Part shown: in pieces, positions 17,896-27,136 of the stretch
Numbering within the stretch: the stretch's first letter is position 1
How the letters are laid out: every line of letters begins with the position of its first letter
Program-made: the position numbers and the translations under genes
The notes under the pieces: generated by a model
Database searches by the model: none
Seen by the model: the letters and a program-made list of their open reading frames with translations, nothing else
Told to the model about the DNA's origin: nothing
DNA from: Scatocola faecipullorum
Lineage (GTDB): Bacteria; Pseudomonadota; Alphaproteobacteria; RF32; CAG-239
Assembly (NCBI GenBank): GCA_018714685.1
Contig: DVNC01000029.1
Coordinates: forward strand, 18,586 to 82,585
Reading direction: 5' to 3'
Length of the DNA: 64,000 nucleotides

Positions 17896-18558
17896 ATGTA
17901 CACGATAGCTTTTGACACGACCGCCGCCAGCTGCTCGGTCGCTTTAATGAAAGATGACAAACTGCTCGACAGCTTTGTTGAAGAAATGGATTTCGGCCAG
18001 GCGGAAGTCCTGATTCCTGCCATTCGGGACTTGTTGGCCAAACACAATCTGGAGGTTCGTGATTTGGGATTAATGGTTGTCTGCGTCGGGCCGGGTTCTT
18101 TCACCGGTGTCCGTTCCAGCATTTCTGCCGCCCGCGCCTTTGGCTTGGCCTGCCCGCAAATGGTTGTCGGCGGCGTTTCGTCTTTTGATGCCTATGCTTA
18201 TGCTTTGTCGTGGAATCCTGAGGAAATAGCTCCGGTTAATGCGGTTATTATCGAAACCAAACGCGAAGATTTTTACTATCAGTTGTTTGATGAGCACTTA
18301 AATAAAATCAGTGATCCCTCTGCCGCCGTGCGTGATGACATCATAGCCGCTTTGCGTGATAAAAAAGTGACTTTTGTTGGTGACGGTGTCGAGCGTTTTC
18401 TTGCTTCGCCGACCGGTTTAAGCATCCACGCAATAGTAATGAAACCGCATCTGGATGTTGAAGACCTGGCGCGTTGCGGCCTGCGCAAGTTCAATCGTAA
18501 AACGACCGATTATCCTAAACCGCTTTATCTCCGGGCGCCGGACGTTTGCGTTAAATAA
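17896..18558 (+). CDS. tsaB: tRNA threonylcarbamoyladenosine biosynthesis protein TsaB
   Basis: TsaB (YeaZ) is the non-catalytic ASKHA-fold partner of TsaD in making t6A37 on ANN-decoding tRNAs. The N-terminus MYTIAFDTTAASCSVALM and the motif VGPGSFTGVRSSISAARAFGLA are characteristic. 220 residues is the expected length. rimI or tsaD, often adjacent, are not in this neighbourhood. It ends 2 bp before the stop of the converging gene at 18561. Confidence 0.93.
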   Translation: MYTIAFDTTAASCSVALMKDDKLLDSFVEEMDFGQAEVLIPAIRDLLAKHNLEVRDLGLMVVCVGPGSFTGVRSSISAARAFGLACPQMVVGGVSSFDAYAYALSWNPEEIAPVNAVIIETKREDFYYQLFDEHLNKISDPSAAVRDDIIAALRDKKVTFVGDGVERFLASPTGLSIHAIVMKPHLDVEDLARCGLRKFNRKTTDYPKPLYLRAPDVCVK

Positions 18559-18560
18559 CT

Positions 18561-19064
18561 CTAATCGCCGCTGTAACGGCTTTGAAAACGTTTCCATACC
18601 GGCAGCGTTGCTTCCGCATGGCGTTCCAGCATTACCCGTTCCTCTTTGCGCCGTCGTCGCTCAAGTTCTTCCTTTGCTTCTTGGCTGACCCGGGCCGCAA
18701 TTGCCGAAGAGGGGTCAAGTTTGGCATAGTGCTCAACATCAGTCAGATACATCTGCAAAGAGGAGTCTTTGCCTTGAGCTTTCATTTGAGCAAAAACCTG
18801 CAAAACTTTGTCTGTCAGCAGGGCTTTCAAATCTGTTGCGGAATTTTTGAGAACCTCTGCCGCAATGGTAAAACGCGGGCCTGAATCCAGATCATCCAAA
18901 TACATTGAACCGCCGATTTGCCGCATATCCTTAACTTCGGGATGTTCCATCTGCAAACTCCAAAACATATTCTGATGCAGACCTTTTTCCGCTTTGTGAA
19001 TTGCCGCATAAATTTCGTTTTTTTCCTGCGATATGCCGCAAACAACCCGGTATAAGCTTGTCAT
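18561..19064 (-). CDS. Helical protein of unknown function
   Basis: 167 residues from the ATG preceded by GAGGG; longer in-frame starts have poorer ribosome sites. No signal peptide. The central part contains DLDSGPRFTIAAEVLKN, and the C-terminus is strongly charged and helical (EELERRRRKEERVMLERH). No recognised domain. It lies between converging tsaB and the dnaK terminator, with its own start region. Confidence 0.65.
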   Translation of the reverse strand: MTSLYRVVCGISQEKNEIYAAIHKAEKGLHQNMFWSLQMEHPEVKDMRQIGGSMYLDDLDSGPRFTIAAEVLKNSATDLKALLTDKVLQVFAQMKAQGKDSSLQMYLTDVEHYAKLDPSSAIAARVSQEAKEELERRRRKEERVMLERHAEATLPVWKRFQSRYSGD

Positions 19065-19169
19065 TTTCCCTCTTATCTTAAACATTCCTCCATGCCAGCA
19101 TAACTTATCGGGAATATCTTGTCTATTAAATAAAACACTCACTTTTACCTCTCAGAAGTATTTAAAAAC

Positions 19170-19200
19170 AAAAAACCACCCGATTAAGGGTGGTTTTTTT
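19170..19200 (-). terminator. Terminator of dnaK
   Basis: AAAAAACCACCC / GGGTGGTTTTTT stem with a 6-nt loop and a T run on the minus strand, 17 bp past the dnaK stop. Confidence 0.85.
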
Positions 19201-19216
19201 GCAGTTAAACTAAGGA

Positions 19217-21130
19217 TTATTTAACTTCTTCAAAATCAGCATCAACGACTTTCTCATCGCCGTTGCCGGACTGAGCCTGACCTGCATCGGCACCGGCTTC
19301 CGTTCCGGCAGCGCCGGTTCCGGCCTCCGGCTGCTTATACATGGCTTCGCCCAGTTTCAGGGAAGCCTGCATTAAGCTTTCGGTCTTTTCTTTGATAACC
19401 GACAAATCGTCAGCTTCAATCGCGGTCTTCAGAGCTTTGATTTCATCTTCAATCTTCGTTTTGTCAGCCGCAGAAATCTTGTCACCGTGTTCTTTTAATG
19501 TTTTTTCGGTGGCGTGAACCAAACCTTCGGCCTGATTCTTGGCTTCGACCAGCTCTTTTTTCTGCTTATCGGCTTGAGCGTTGGCCTCGGCATCTTTAAC
19601 CATCTTTTCGATATCGGCGTCAGACAAACCGCCGCTGGCCTGAATACGGATGGCCTGTTCTTTGTTGGTGGCTTTGTCTTTGGCGGAAACGTTTACGATA
19701 CCGTTGGCATCAATGTCAAACGTAACTTCAATCTGCGGCATGCCGCGCGGTGCCGGTGGAATACCGACCAAATCAAACTGGCCGAGCAGTTTGTTGTCGG
19801 CAGCCATTTCGCGCTCGCCTTGGAAGACGCGAATGGTAACCGCGGTCTGACCGTCTTCCGCCGTAGAGAAGACCTGCGATTTGCGGGTCGGAATGGTGGT
19901 GTTGCGGTCAATCAAGCGGGTGAACACGCCGCCCAGAGTTTCAATACCCAAAGACAACGGGGTAACGTCCAGCAGCAGAACGTCTTTGACATCACCCATC
20001 AATACGCCGCCCTGAATAGCCGCGCCGACGGCAACAACCTCATCCGGGTTAACGCCTTTATGCGGCTCTTTGCCGAAGATTTCCTTAACTTTTTCCTGAA
20101 CTTTCGGCATACGAGTCATACCGCCGACCAGAATAACTTCGCTGATTTCGTTGGCTTTCAGTCCGGCATCGGCCAAAGCTTTCTGGCAGGGGGCAACCGT
20201 GCGGTCAATCAGGTCTTCAACCAAAGATTCTAATTTTGCGCGGGTCAGTTTGATGTTCAGGTGTTTTGGCCCGGTTGCGTCTGCGGTAATGAACGGCAGG
20301 TTGATTTCGGTCTGGGTGGTTGAAGAAAGTTCAATCTTGGCTTTTTCGGCAGCTTCTTTCAGACGTTGCAAAGCCAGGCGGTCATTTTTCAAATCAATGC
20401 CGGATTCTTTCTTGAATTCGTCTGTCAGATAGCTGACCAGGCGCTGGTCAAAGTCTTCACCGCCGAGGAAAGTATCGCCGTTGGTAGATTTAACTTCAAA
20501 CACGCCGTCGCCGATTTCCAAAATGGAAATATCGAACGTACCGCCGCCCAGGTCATAAACGGCAATTGTTCCGTTGGCTTTTTTATCCATGCCGTAAGCC
20601 AAAGCTGCCGCCGTCGGTTCGTTGATGATACGCAGAACATCAAGACCGGCAATTTTACCGGCGTCTTTGGTGGCCTGCCGCTGAGAGTCGTTAAAGTAAG
20701 CCGGAACGGTAATAACAGCTTTTTCAATCTTTTCGCCTAAATAACTTTCGGCATATTCCTTGATTTTCTGCAGAACGATTGCGGAAATCTGTGACGGAGC
20801 ATATTTCTGGCCTTTGACTTCAACCCAGGCATCGCCGTTGTCGCCTTCAACGATTTTAAACGGAACAAGCTTCTTGTCTTTTTCGACTTCGGGAGAATTA
20901 AACCGGCGGCCGATCAAACGCTTAATTGCAAACAGGGTGTTTTCCGGGTTGGTAACAGCCTGACGTTTTGCCGGAAAGCCGACCAAACGTTCGGTATCGG
21001 TAAACGCGACCATGGACGGCGTGGTGCGGGCGCCTTCAGAGTTTTCAAGAACCTTGGCTTCGCCGCCTTCCATCACTGCAAAGCAGGAGTTGGTCGTACC
21101 TAAGTCAATACCAATTACTTTATTGCTCAT
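19217..21130 (-). CDS. dnaK: Chaperone DnaK (Hsp70)
   Basis: 637 residues from the ATG giving MSNKVIGIDLGTTNS; AAGG lies 9 nt upstream, while a second ATG three codons earlier overlaps that site. Hsp70 signatures are all present: IDLGTTNS, VYDLGGGTFDISIL and VILVGGMTRMPKVQ, then the substrate-binding beta domain and helical lid ending in the acidic EEVK-type tail. It folds client proteins with J proteins and GrpE. dnaJ is not adjacent: it is 4.8 kb away on the other strand. A perfect heat-shock promoter lies upstream. Confidence 0.98.
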   Translation of the reverse strand: MSNKVIGIDLGTTNSCFAVMEGGEAKVLENSEGARTTPSMVAFTDTERLVGFPAKRQAVTNPENTLFAIKRLIGRRFNSPEVEKDKKLVPFKIVEGDNGDAWVEVKGQKYAPSQISAIVLQKIKEYAESYLGEKIEKAVITVPAYFNDSQRQATKDAGKIAGLDVLRIINEPTAAALAYGMDKKANGTIAVYDLGGGTFDISILEIGDGVFEVKSTNGDTFLGGEDFDQRLVSYLTDEFKKESGIDLKNDRLALQRLKEAAEKAKIELSSTTQTEINLPFITADATGPKHLNIKLTRAKLESLVEDLIDRTVAPCQKALADAGLKANEISEVILVGGMTRMPKVQEKVKEIFGKEPHKGVNPDEVVAVGAAIQGGVLMGDVKDVLLLDVTPLSLGIETLGGVFTRLIDRNTTIPTRKSQVFSTAEDGQTAVTIRVFQGEREMAADNKLLGQFDLVGIPPAPRGMPQIEVTFDIDANGIVNVSAKDKATNKEQAIRIQASGGLSDADIEKMVKDAEANAQADKQKKELVEAKNQAEGLVHATEKTLKEHGDKISAADKTKIEDEIKALKTAIEADDLSVIKEKTESLMQASLKLGEAMYKQPEAGTGAAGTEAGADAGQAQSGNGDEKVVDADFEEVK

Positions 21131-21182
21131 ATTTTTCATCCTTATTGTTGTATAAAAAACTTTCTCAAAATCTTTCTAACAA

Positions 21183-21214
21183 CTTATATAGGAAGCCGTC
21201 TTCACATAAGCAAG
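21183..21214 (-). promoter_or_regulatory. Sigma-32-type heat-shock promoter of dnaK
   Basis: On the minus strand CTTG is separated by 18 bp from CCTATATAAG. This fits every fixed position of the alphaproteobacterial RpoH consensus CTTG-N17/18-CYTATNTNNG. The -10 ends 53 bp upstream of the dnaK ATG. Confidence 0.75.
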
Positions 21215-21260
21215 ACTTGAAATAACTTTTTTGAAAAATTTTTACCCTCGGAAAAAGAGC

Positions 21261-22760
21261 TTAATAATTGCTCTGCCGTCCGGAAATTTCGTAGCCGGTA
21301 TAACCGTCCACTACCGAGTTGGCAAAAGCAAAATCGGTTGAGTTGCAGGAATGAATGCGGTAAAGGGTTTCACCCTGTTCCACCGGATCGCCCACTTTTT
21401 TGAGCAAATCCAGCCCGGCCCCCGGATATTGCCCGGCCCCAGCCCAAACGCCGATTTTGTTGATGCGGGAATTGTCAATTGCTTCCACCACGCCGCTTAC
21501 GTTGGAGATGATGTCCCGGGTCAGATGTCCGAGCTGCGGCTGCGGAGCTTTTCCTTGAGCATGAATAATCCGGTTCATCACTTCCAGCGCGCGGCCGGAA
21601 GTCAGAATCTCTTTGGCAACGTGATATCCTTGTCCGCCGCGCAGTTTAGGGTCAAATTCCAGCAGGCGCCCGGCCAGAAAAAGAGATTTTTCCAGCAAAT
21701 CCTGCGGCGCATCTTCTTTGTTGCGCAGAACTTTCATTACGTCCCGCGCTTCCAGCACCGCCCCGACGCCGTTGCCGATCGGCTCGCTGCCGTCGGTAAT
21801 CACCACGTCAATTTCCATTGACAGCATATCGCCCACATATTCAATCAGTTTCCGCAGGCGCATGGCTTCATTGGTGCTCTTAATGCGTGATTTCGGGCCG
21901 ACCGGAATGTCAATCAGCAGGTGGGTCACACCGGCTGCCAGCTTGATTGCCAAAATCGAGGAAGCGATATGCTCCTGCTGAATCAGGCCGATTTGCCGCT
22001 CAACCGAAGAAATCAGCTTGCTGGCTTCGGCGATGTTCAATCCGTCGTAACAGGCGATTGCCGCCCGGTTTTCTTTCACCAGGCTGCGAAAAGTCCGGTC
22101 GTCCAGATCAACGTTGGCCAGCACGCTCATCGTGTCGGCCACGCCGGCACAGGAGGTCAGCGAACGGGCGGATGTTTTGGGCATCGGCAGACCGTAAGCG
22201 CCGACAATCGCCGTAATGATAATATCGGTTTTGTTGCCGGGAACTCCGCCCAGACAATGGTGGTCAACCACAATTCCCTCATTGTCCCAGTGAAAGACGT
22301 TGTCGCCGACCAGAGCTTCCGTCAGAGCCAAAACTTCCGGCGCACTCATGAATGAGCCGCTGGCTACCAGAAAAGAAGCAATATCCATATTGGAATAGCG
22401 CCGTGCGGTAATATCGTTGATGATTGAACTGTATTCGCCGGAGCTTAAAATATTGCCGGCAATTTTACGTTTGACCGAGGCCAGGCTCGGCGGCGGAGTT
22501 GACAGCGAAATGGAGATATTGGCACCCTCCGGCAGGTTGATTTGTTCAAAAGCCTCGTTATTCAGGGCAATCTCGGTCGGTTTGACCAGCTTGGCGTCGT
22601 CAACCACCTGCAAAAAGGCATAAACGGTTTTAACCCCTCCGTGAATTTCTATTTTTGTCAGGGCATTGATGTCATCCACTTTGTAAGCGACACAGTCTTT
22701 GTGCAGATAAGCCAGATTTTCATTAAAAGAACTGACCGGAAGATGTTTTAAGCTCAGCAT
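21261..22760 (-). CDS. Thymidine phosphorylase / AMP phosphorylase family protein
   Basis: 499 residues, belonging to the longer DeoA-like family that includes archaeal AMP phosphorylases. It would phosphorolyse a (deoxy)nucleoside or nucleoside monophosphate. An N-terminal extension of about 85 residues precedes the core. The phosphate/substrate region reads DHHCLGGVPGNKTDI, then PKTSARSLTSCAGVADTM, matching the AMP phosphorylase pattern more closely than E. coli DeoA (KHSTGGVGDK). The C-terminus has the GAG-rich and biotinyl-like end domain. Substrate is unresolved. It stands alone, with dnaK downstream and a 936-residue unknown gene upstream. Confidence 0.83.
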   Translation of the reverse strand: MLSLKHLPVSSFNENLAYLHKDCVAYKVDDINALTKIEIHGGVKTVYAFLQVVDDAKLVKPTEIALNNEAFEQINLPEGANISISLSTPPPSLASVKRKIAGNILSSGEYSSIINDITARRYSNMDIASFLVASGSFMSAPEVLALTEALVGDNVFHWDNEGIVVDHHCLGGVPGNKTDIIITAIVGAYGLPMPKTSARSLTSCAGVADTMSVLANVDLDDRTFRSLVKENRAAIACYDGLNIAEASKLISSVERQIGLIQQEHIASSILAIKLAAGVTHLLIDIPVGPKSRIKSTNEAMRLRKLIEYVGDMLSMEIDVVITDGSEPIGNGVGAVLEARDVMKVLRNKEDAPQDLLEKSLFLAGRLLEFDPKLRGGQGYHVAKEILTSGRALEVMNRIIHAQGKAPQPQLGHLTRDIISNVSGVVEAIDNSRINKIGVWAGAGQYPGAGLDLLKKVGDPVEQGETLYRIHSCNSTDFAFANSVVDGYTGYEISGRQSNY

Positions 22761-22835
22761 GCCATACCCTTTATTAAAAAACAGATTATTTTTTTAATAT
22801 AAGGCCATTGTAGTTTATGTTTGGTTAAAACGCAA

Positions 22836-22866
22836 AAAAAACCGGAGACAGAACCTCCGGTTTTTT
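22836..22866 (-). terminator. Terminator of the 22869 gene
   Basis: AAAAAACCGGAG / CTCCGGTTTTTT stem with a 7-nt loop and T run, immediately after the stop codon. Confidence 0.85.
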
Positions 22867-22868
22867 CT

Positions 22869-25679
22869 TTATTTGTTGTGTCCGCCTTTAAAGCGTCCGA
22901 TTATTTTTGAGAAAATGCCTTTAACCGGTTTTTTGCCGGGCTTGTTTTCGTAGTTCGGCCCGAATTCGACTGCCAGGGCATCTTTGGATGCTTCCGGATT
23001 GACACCGTCGATAACCGGTTCATAAATGCCGTTGCCGAGACGCTCGTCAAGAGATGTCGTCGGCGAAACCTGACCTTGCTGCGGCGGTACGGTCCGACCC
23101 GGTGTTTTGTCTTGCGGCGGCAAATCGGTTCCGCCCGGAACTTTACCCTGAGAAGGAAGTTTATCCTGCGGCGGAACAATTACTTTGTTCACCGTTGCCC
23201 AGAAATGGCCGCGGGCGCCGACGCGTTCGTTCAGTTTCAGCATCTGCGCCTGATACTGTTCGTCATAAGGAATAGCCGGAACAAACACGCCCGGTTCGGC
23301 AGGAATGGTCACTTCTTTGGTTTCCCAATGGCCGCTGCCGGCTTTTTCGTCAATAATGACGCCGTGCGGTTTGCCGGTATCGTAAGAATAAAGCTCTTCC
23401 GGTTTAATCCCGACGTCAACCAGGGCATGCCCCTGCGGGCTGGAGGCAAATTGCAGATTATGCAGCAGGCGGCCGTCGGTGGCGTTCATCGGCTCGCCGG
23501 CCAGAACTTTGTCCAGCAGCTGCTGCGGATTAACCGAATAGTTGCCGTCCTTGCAGGTAAAGGCCTCGCCTACCGTGCGTCCCGAACCGTCATTGAGCGG
23601 ATGATCCGGATTGGCATATTCACGGGTGAAAGAAGCCAGTTTTTTCAGCATAACTTCTTCGCTGCCTTCTTCCCAGCCCTGTTTGGTCATTTGCTCTCGG
23701 ATAGAACGGGTTGCCGCTTCATGCTCTTCTTCGCTGTACCAGGCACGGTTTTCGTAATTGTCCGGATTGTTGTAATCGGCAACGGTATGTCCTTTGCCGA
23801 CATATTCAAAATGGCGGCTGGGCGTTTCGTTGAATTTTTCGGCACTTTGAATGTCTTTCTCGCTGTAACTGAAAGATTTATGCGCTTCCTTATCCTGTAC
23901 CCATTCGCCGGTTTCAATAGTGCGGCCGAACTGGTTATCCAGCCAAGAACCGAACCCGGTCGCCTGCAAAGCGTGGCTGGTAATCGAGGCGGCGGCGTAA
24001 GTCGTAACCGCGGTTACCGAAGCGGCCGCGGCGGCTTTCCCGGCCGCTTTCCAGAATTTGTCGCCTTCCTTGCGCTTTTCCATAAAGGTTTTCACGGCGG
24101 TGCGTCCGGCATTCAGTCCCATCGCCGCTTTGCCCAGCCAAGGCATGCCCAAAGCAGTTCCGGTTGCGGAAATGGCGGTAATGGCAACGTCGATGCCGTG
24201 TTTCTTCATAAAGCCCATAAAGCCGAATTTTTCACCCCGGGCTTTAGCCTCTTTGCTGGCTTTTCTGTAACTTTTGATCAGGCGGACTGCCGCATAGCCG
24301 GCACAAACGCCGGCCATCACCATGGCGCCGTAAGGCTGAACATGGGTCAGCGTCATACCCAGCGCCGCCATCGGTGCCGAGCGCAAACAGTTGTTGCGCA
24401 TAACTTTGGTTAATTTTTTCGTCTGGGAATAGGCCGGGTCAAAACGCTCGATACAGGCCTTATCAAATTTTTTCACCCGTTTATACATCTGTCCCAAAAC
24501 CGGAGCGGTATTGCCGATTTTCTTAGCCAAACGATCCATATAGCCCATTGAGCTGTTGGTATATTCGGCGTTATAGCCGATAAAACCGCTGTTGGAAACC
24601 TGATATTTCTGACCGTTCAGCAGTCCGGTTAACGCAGCCTGTGCCTGAGCCTGATTTTGCGCCATGGCAAATTCGCTGCCCATAACCAAGGCGCCGATGC
24701 GCGTGGCGGCCACTTTGGCAACTTCGGCGCTGACCATGTCTTCGGTGATGTCGGCTTTGCTGCCCGCCAAATTACGGGCGGCTTCGGCTTTGATTGTTTC
24801 AACCAGCAGAGCCTGCTGGGCTTTTTGGTCTTTTTCCGGTTTGCCGTCGGCATCCATAAATTCCAAATTGCCCAATACGGTGGCGATATTGGGGTCTAAC
24901 GGCAGTTTATCCGCCATTTTTGATGCTTTTTTGTAATTCAGCTCGACTTTGGCTAAATCTGCCGGTGTTAAGTCTTTCAGGCCGTGAGCCTCGTCATAAA
25001 TGGCGATCTGCGGTTCCAGAATATCTCTGCGGATTCCGGCGGTAAGAGGTGTCGGCTGGCCGTTGGGTGCCTTTTTATCGGCATAATCAAGCATGAGATT
25101 GACACCGTCATAAACGTCGGCAATGTTGGTCTGGTCTATAACGATTTTGCCTGAAGCTATTTCATTGATGGTCAGAGCAATTTCTTCATTGACCATATTA
25201 AATTGAGAAGTCAGAGCCTGCTTGGTAGCGGCATTATCGGTCTGGCTGATAAGTTCTTCCAGTTTTTGTGCCGTGGCAACCAGTTTTTTGGGCGGAAAGT
25301 TTTCCAAAAGCTGTTTTTTGGCCTGATTGCTGAGCGTGAGAAACTGGCTGTTTTCTTCGGGAGTAAAGCTGTCTAAAATCGTATCTATGGTGTCCCGGCG
25401 TTTCTGCGGCGGCATTTTTGCCAGATTGGCCGGTGCTTTGTTCATGGCCGTCAAAACGTTCATGTTGATATTGTCAAGCGTCAGCTGCCATTCGTCGGAA
25501 TTGCGTCCGCGGTTAAGCTGATTTAAGCGTTCAACGCGTGCCTGTTTAAAAAAGTTTTCTTCAAATTCTTTCTTTTCTGCCGGGGTCATTGCCGCATATC
25601 TCTGAGCAACCTCCTGATTGTCTTCCAGATATTTGGCAAATATTTCCATGTTCTTGGATGTTTTGTTCTCAGCCATCAT
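22869..25679 (-). CDS. Very large protein of unknown function with central hydrophobic segment
   Basis: 936 residues, no signal peptide. The N-terminal 400 residues are helical and Gln/Ala/Lys-rich (TPAEKKEFEENFF near 30; FTPEENSQFLTL). Residues about 440-570 are Ala/Gly/Met-rich with several hydrophobic helices. The C-terminal third is polar with His/Trp/Tyr-rich segments, a proline repeat region (PPQDKLPSQGKVPGG, VPPQDK-like units at about 840-875) and a basic tail. No domain is recognised. The plan (soluble arms, hydrophobic core, Pro-rich linker) is like some secreted effectors or toxins, but this is speculation. GGGAG precedes the start. Confidence 0.65.
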   Translation of the reverse strand: MMAENKTSKNMEIFAKYLEDNQEVAQRYAAMTPAEKKEFEENFFKQARVERLNQLNRGRNSDEWQLTLDNINMNVLTAMNKAPANLAKMPPQKRRDTIDTILDSFTPEENSQFLTLSNQAKKQLLENFPPKKLVATAQKLEELISQTDNAATKQALTSQFNMVNEEIALTINEIASGKIVIDQTNIADVYDGVNLMLDYADKKAPNGQPTPLTAGIRRDILEPQIAIYDEAHGLKDLTPADLAKVELNYKKASKMADKLPLDPNIATVLGNLEFMDADGKPEKDQKAQQALLVETIKAEAARNLAGSKADITEDMVSAEVAKVAATRIGALVMGSEFAMAQNQAQAQAALTGLLNGQKYQVSNSGFIGYNAEYTNSSMGYMDRLAKKIGNTAPVLGQMYKRVKKFDKACIERFDPAYSQTKKLTKVMRNNCLRSAPMAALGMTLTHVQPYGAMVMAGVCAGYAAVRLIKSYRKASKEAKARGEKFGFMGFMKKHGIDVAITAISATGTALGMPWLGKAAMGLNAGRTAVKTFMEKRKEGDKFWKAAGKAAAAASVTAVTTYAAASITSHALQATGFGSWLDNQFGRTIETGEWVQDKEAHKSFSYSEKDIQSAEKFNETPSRHFEYVGKGHTVADYNNPDNYENRAWYSEEEHEAATRSIREQMTKQGWEEGSEEVMLKKLASFTREYANPDHPLNDGSGRTVGEAFTCKDGNYSVNPQQLLDKVLAGEPMNATDGRLLHNLQFASSPQGHALVDVGIKPEELYSYDTGKPHGVIIDEKAGSGHWETKEVTIPAEPGVFVPAIPYDEQYQAQMLKLNERVGARGHFWATVNKVIVPPQDKLPSQGKVPGGTDLPPQDKTPGRTVPPQQGQVSPTTSLDERLGNGIYEPVIDGVNPEASKDALAVEFGPNYENKPGKKPVKGIFSKIIGRFKGGHNK

Positions 25680-25806
25680 TTTTCTCCCGAAAGGTTATTT
25701 TATAAAAAAATAACACATTTTTTGTCTCTTTGCAATATAATTTTGTCTAAAACGGGTGAAACATATTGTAATTGTAGGGAAAAATGTTTAATTTTTATTT
25801 ACTGGC

Positions 25807-25848
25807 TTGTCAAAGGCTTGCTTTTTCTTTATAAAGCCTCTAAATAAG
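25807..25848 (+). promoter_or_regulatory. Candidate dnaJ promoter (sigma-70 and weak heat-shock match)
   Basis: TTGTCA and TATAAA are 17 bp apart (25807-25835). Overlapping this, CTTG (25817-25820) is 18 bp from TCTAAATAAG (25839-25848), which matches five of the seven fixed positions of the RpoH -10 consensus. It lies 40 bp upstream of the dnaJ ATG. Confidence 0.4.
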
Positions 25849-25887
25849 TAAAAAACATTACGTTCACAAAAAAACGGCAGAAGAAAA

Positions 25888-27042
25888 ATGACCGAAAAAG
25901 ACTATTACGAATTACTGGAAGTCAGCCGTGACGCCAACGGCGATGAAATTAAAAAATCATATCGCCGCCTGGCCATGAAATATCATCCTGACCGGAACCC
26001 GGGCAATAAGGAAGCTGAAGCCAAATTCAAGGAAATTAATGAAGCTTATGATGTTTTGAAAGACGAGCAGAAACGTGCGGCTTATGACCGGTACGGGCAT
26101 CAGGCTTTTGCCTCCGGCATGGGCGGCGGCAATCCGTTCGGCGGCTTTGAGTTTAATTTCGGCAGCGGCGGTTTCTCCGATATTTTCTCTGATATTTTTT
26201 CCGAATTTATGGGCGGCGGTCAGCAGCGCGGCAGCAGTGGGTCTTATGCCCGGCACGGGGCGGATGTCCGCTATAATCTGGAAATCACGCTGGAAGAAGC
26301 TTTCAGCGGCGTCGAAAAAGAGATTTCCATCCCTTCGTCGGTTGTTTGCGAAGACTGCCGCGGTTTCGGTACGGCAGACGGCAAAGAACCGCCGGTATGC
26401 CCGACTTGCCACGGCCATGGCAAAGTGCAGATGCGCCAGGGCGGCTTTTTTATTGTTGAACAGACCTGCCCGAATTGCAAAGGCCGCGGTCGGATAGTTA
26501 AAGACAAATGCAAAAAATGCGGCGGCGAGGGTGTCCTGCATAAAGAAAAGGTTTTGAAAGTCAAAATTCCCGCCGGCGTGGAAAGTGATACCCGGATGCG
26601 AATTGCCGGGGAAGGAGAGCCGGGACTTCATGGCGGACAAAACGGCGATTTGTATGTCTTTATTACCGTAAAACCGCATAAACTCTACAGCCGCGAAGGA
26701 GCCAATCTTTATACCCGGGTTCCGGTTTCTATGGCTTGTGCCGCCCTGGGCGGAAAAATAGAGATTCCGAGTATCGACGGTGAAAAAATCGAACTTGAAA
26801 TCAAAGCCGGTACCCAGTCTGACCAGCAGATTAAAATTCAGGACGAAGGAATGACAATCCTGCGCTCCAAACGCCGCGGCGATTTGTTTGTCAAATTCCG
26901 GGTTGAGACGCCGGTTAATCTGTCAGCCCGCCAAAAGGAACTGCTGGAAGAATTCCGCGCCATCAGCAAAGACGATAGCTGCCAGCCGGAATCCAAAGGT
27001 TTTCTTGACCGGATTAAAGACCTGTTTAAATCCGTCGCCTGA
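25888..27042 (+). CDS. dnaJ: Chaperone DnaJ (type I Hsp40)
   Basis: 384 residues with full type I architecture: J domain with HPD at 33-35, Gly/Phe-rich region (GGGNPFGGFEFNFGSGG), four CxxCxGxG zinc repeats (CEDCRGFG, CPTCHGHG, CPNCKGRG, CKKCGGEG), and the C-terminal client-binding domains. It delivers clients to DnaK. It is separated from dnaK by two genes on the opposite strand and has its own promoter and terminator. Confidence 0.97.
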   Translation: MTEKDYYELLEVSRDANGDEIKKSYRRLAMKYHPDRNPGNKEAEAKFKEINEAYDVLKDEQKRAAYDRYGHQAFASGMGGGNPFGGFEFNFGSGGFSDIFSDIFSEFMGGGQQRGSSGSYARHGADVRYNLEITLEEAFSGVEKEISIPSSVVCEDCRGFGTADGKEPPVCPTCHGHGKVQMRQGGFFIVEQTCPNCKGRGRIVKDKCKKCGGEGVLHKEKVLKVKIPAGVESDTRMRIAGEGEPGLHGGQNGDLYVFITVKPHKLYSREGANLYTRVPVSMACAALGGKIEIPSIDGEKIELEIKAGTQSDQQIKIQDEGMTILRSKRRGDLFVKFRVETPVNLSARQKELLEEFRAISKDDSCQPESKGFLDRIKDLFKSVA

Positions 27043-27051
27043 TTTTTAATC

Positions 27052-27078
27052 CTCAAACCCCGGCAATCCGGGGTTGAG
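27052..27078 (+). terminator. Hairpin after dnaJ
   Basis: CTCAA-CCCCGG pairs with CCGGGG-TTGAG around CAAT, with one bulged A. The following sequence is AT-rich rather than a pure T run. Confidence 0.6.
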
Positions 27079-27091
27079 ATATTTAATAAAC

Positions 27092-27122
27092 AAAAAAACC
27101 GCCCTTTCGGACGGTTTTTTTT
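27092..27122 (-). terminator. Terminator of tsf
   Basis: An A7-CCG / CGG-T8 hairpin with one mismatch in the stem, 14 bp after the tsf stop. The T run on both strands makes it bidirectional with the dnaJ hairpin. Confidence 0.75.
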
Positions 27123-27136
27123 AGCAATTGCAAAGA

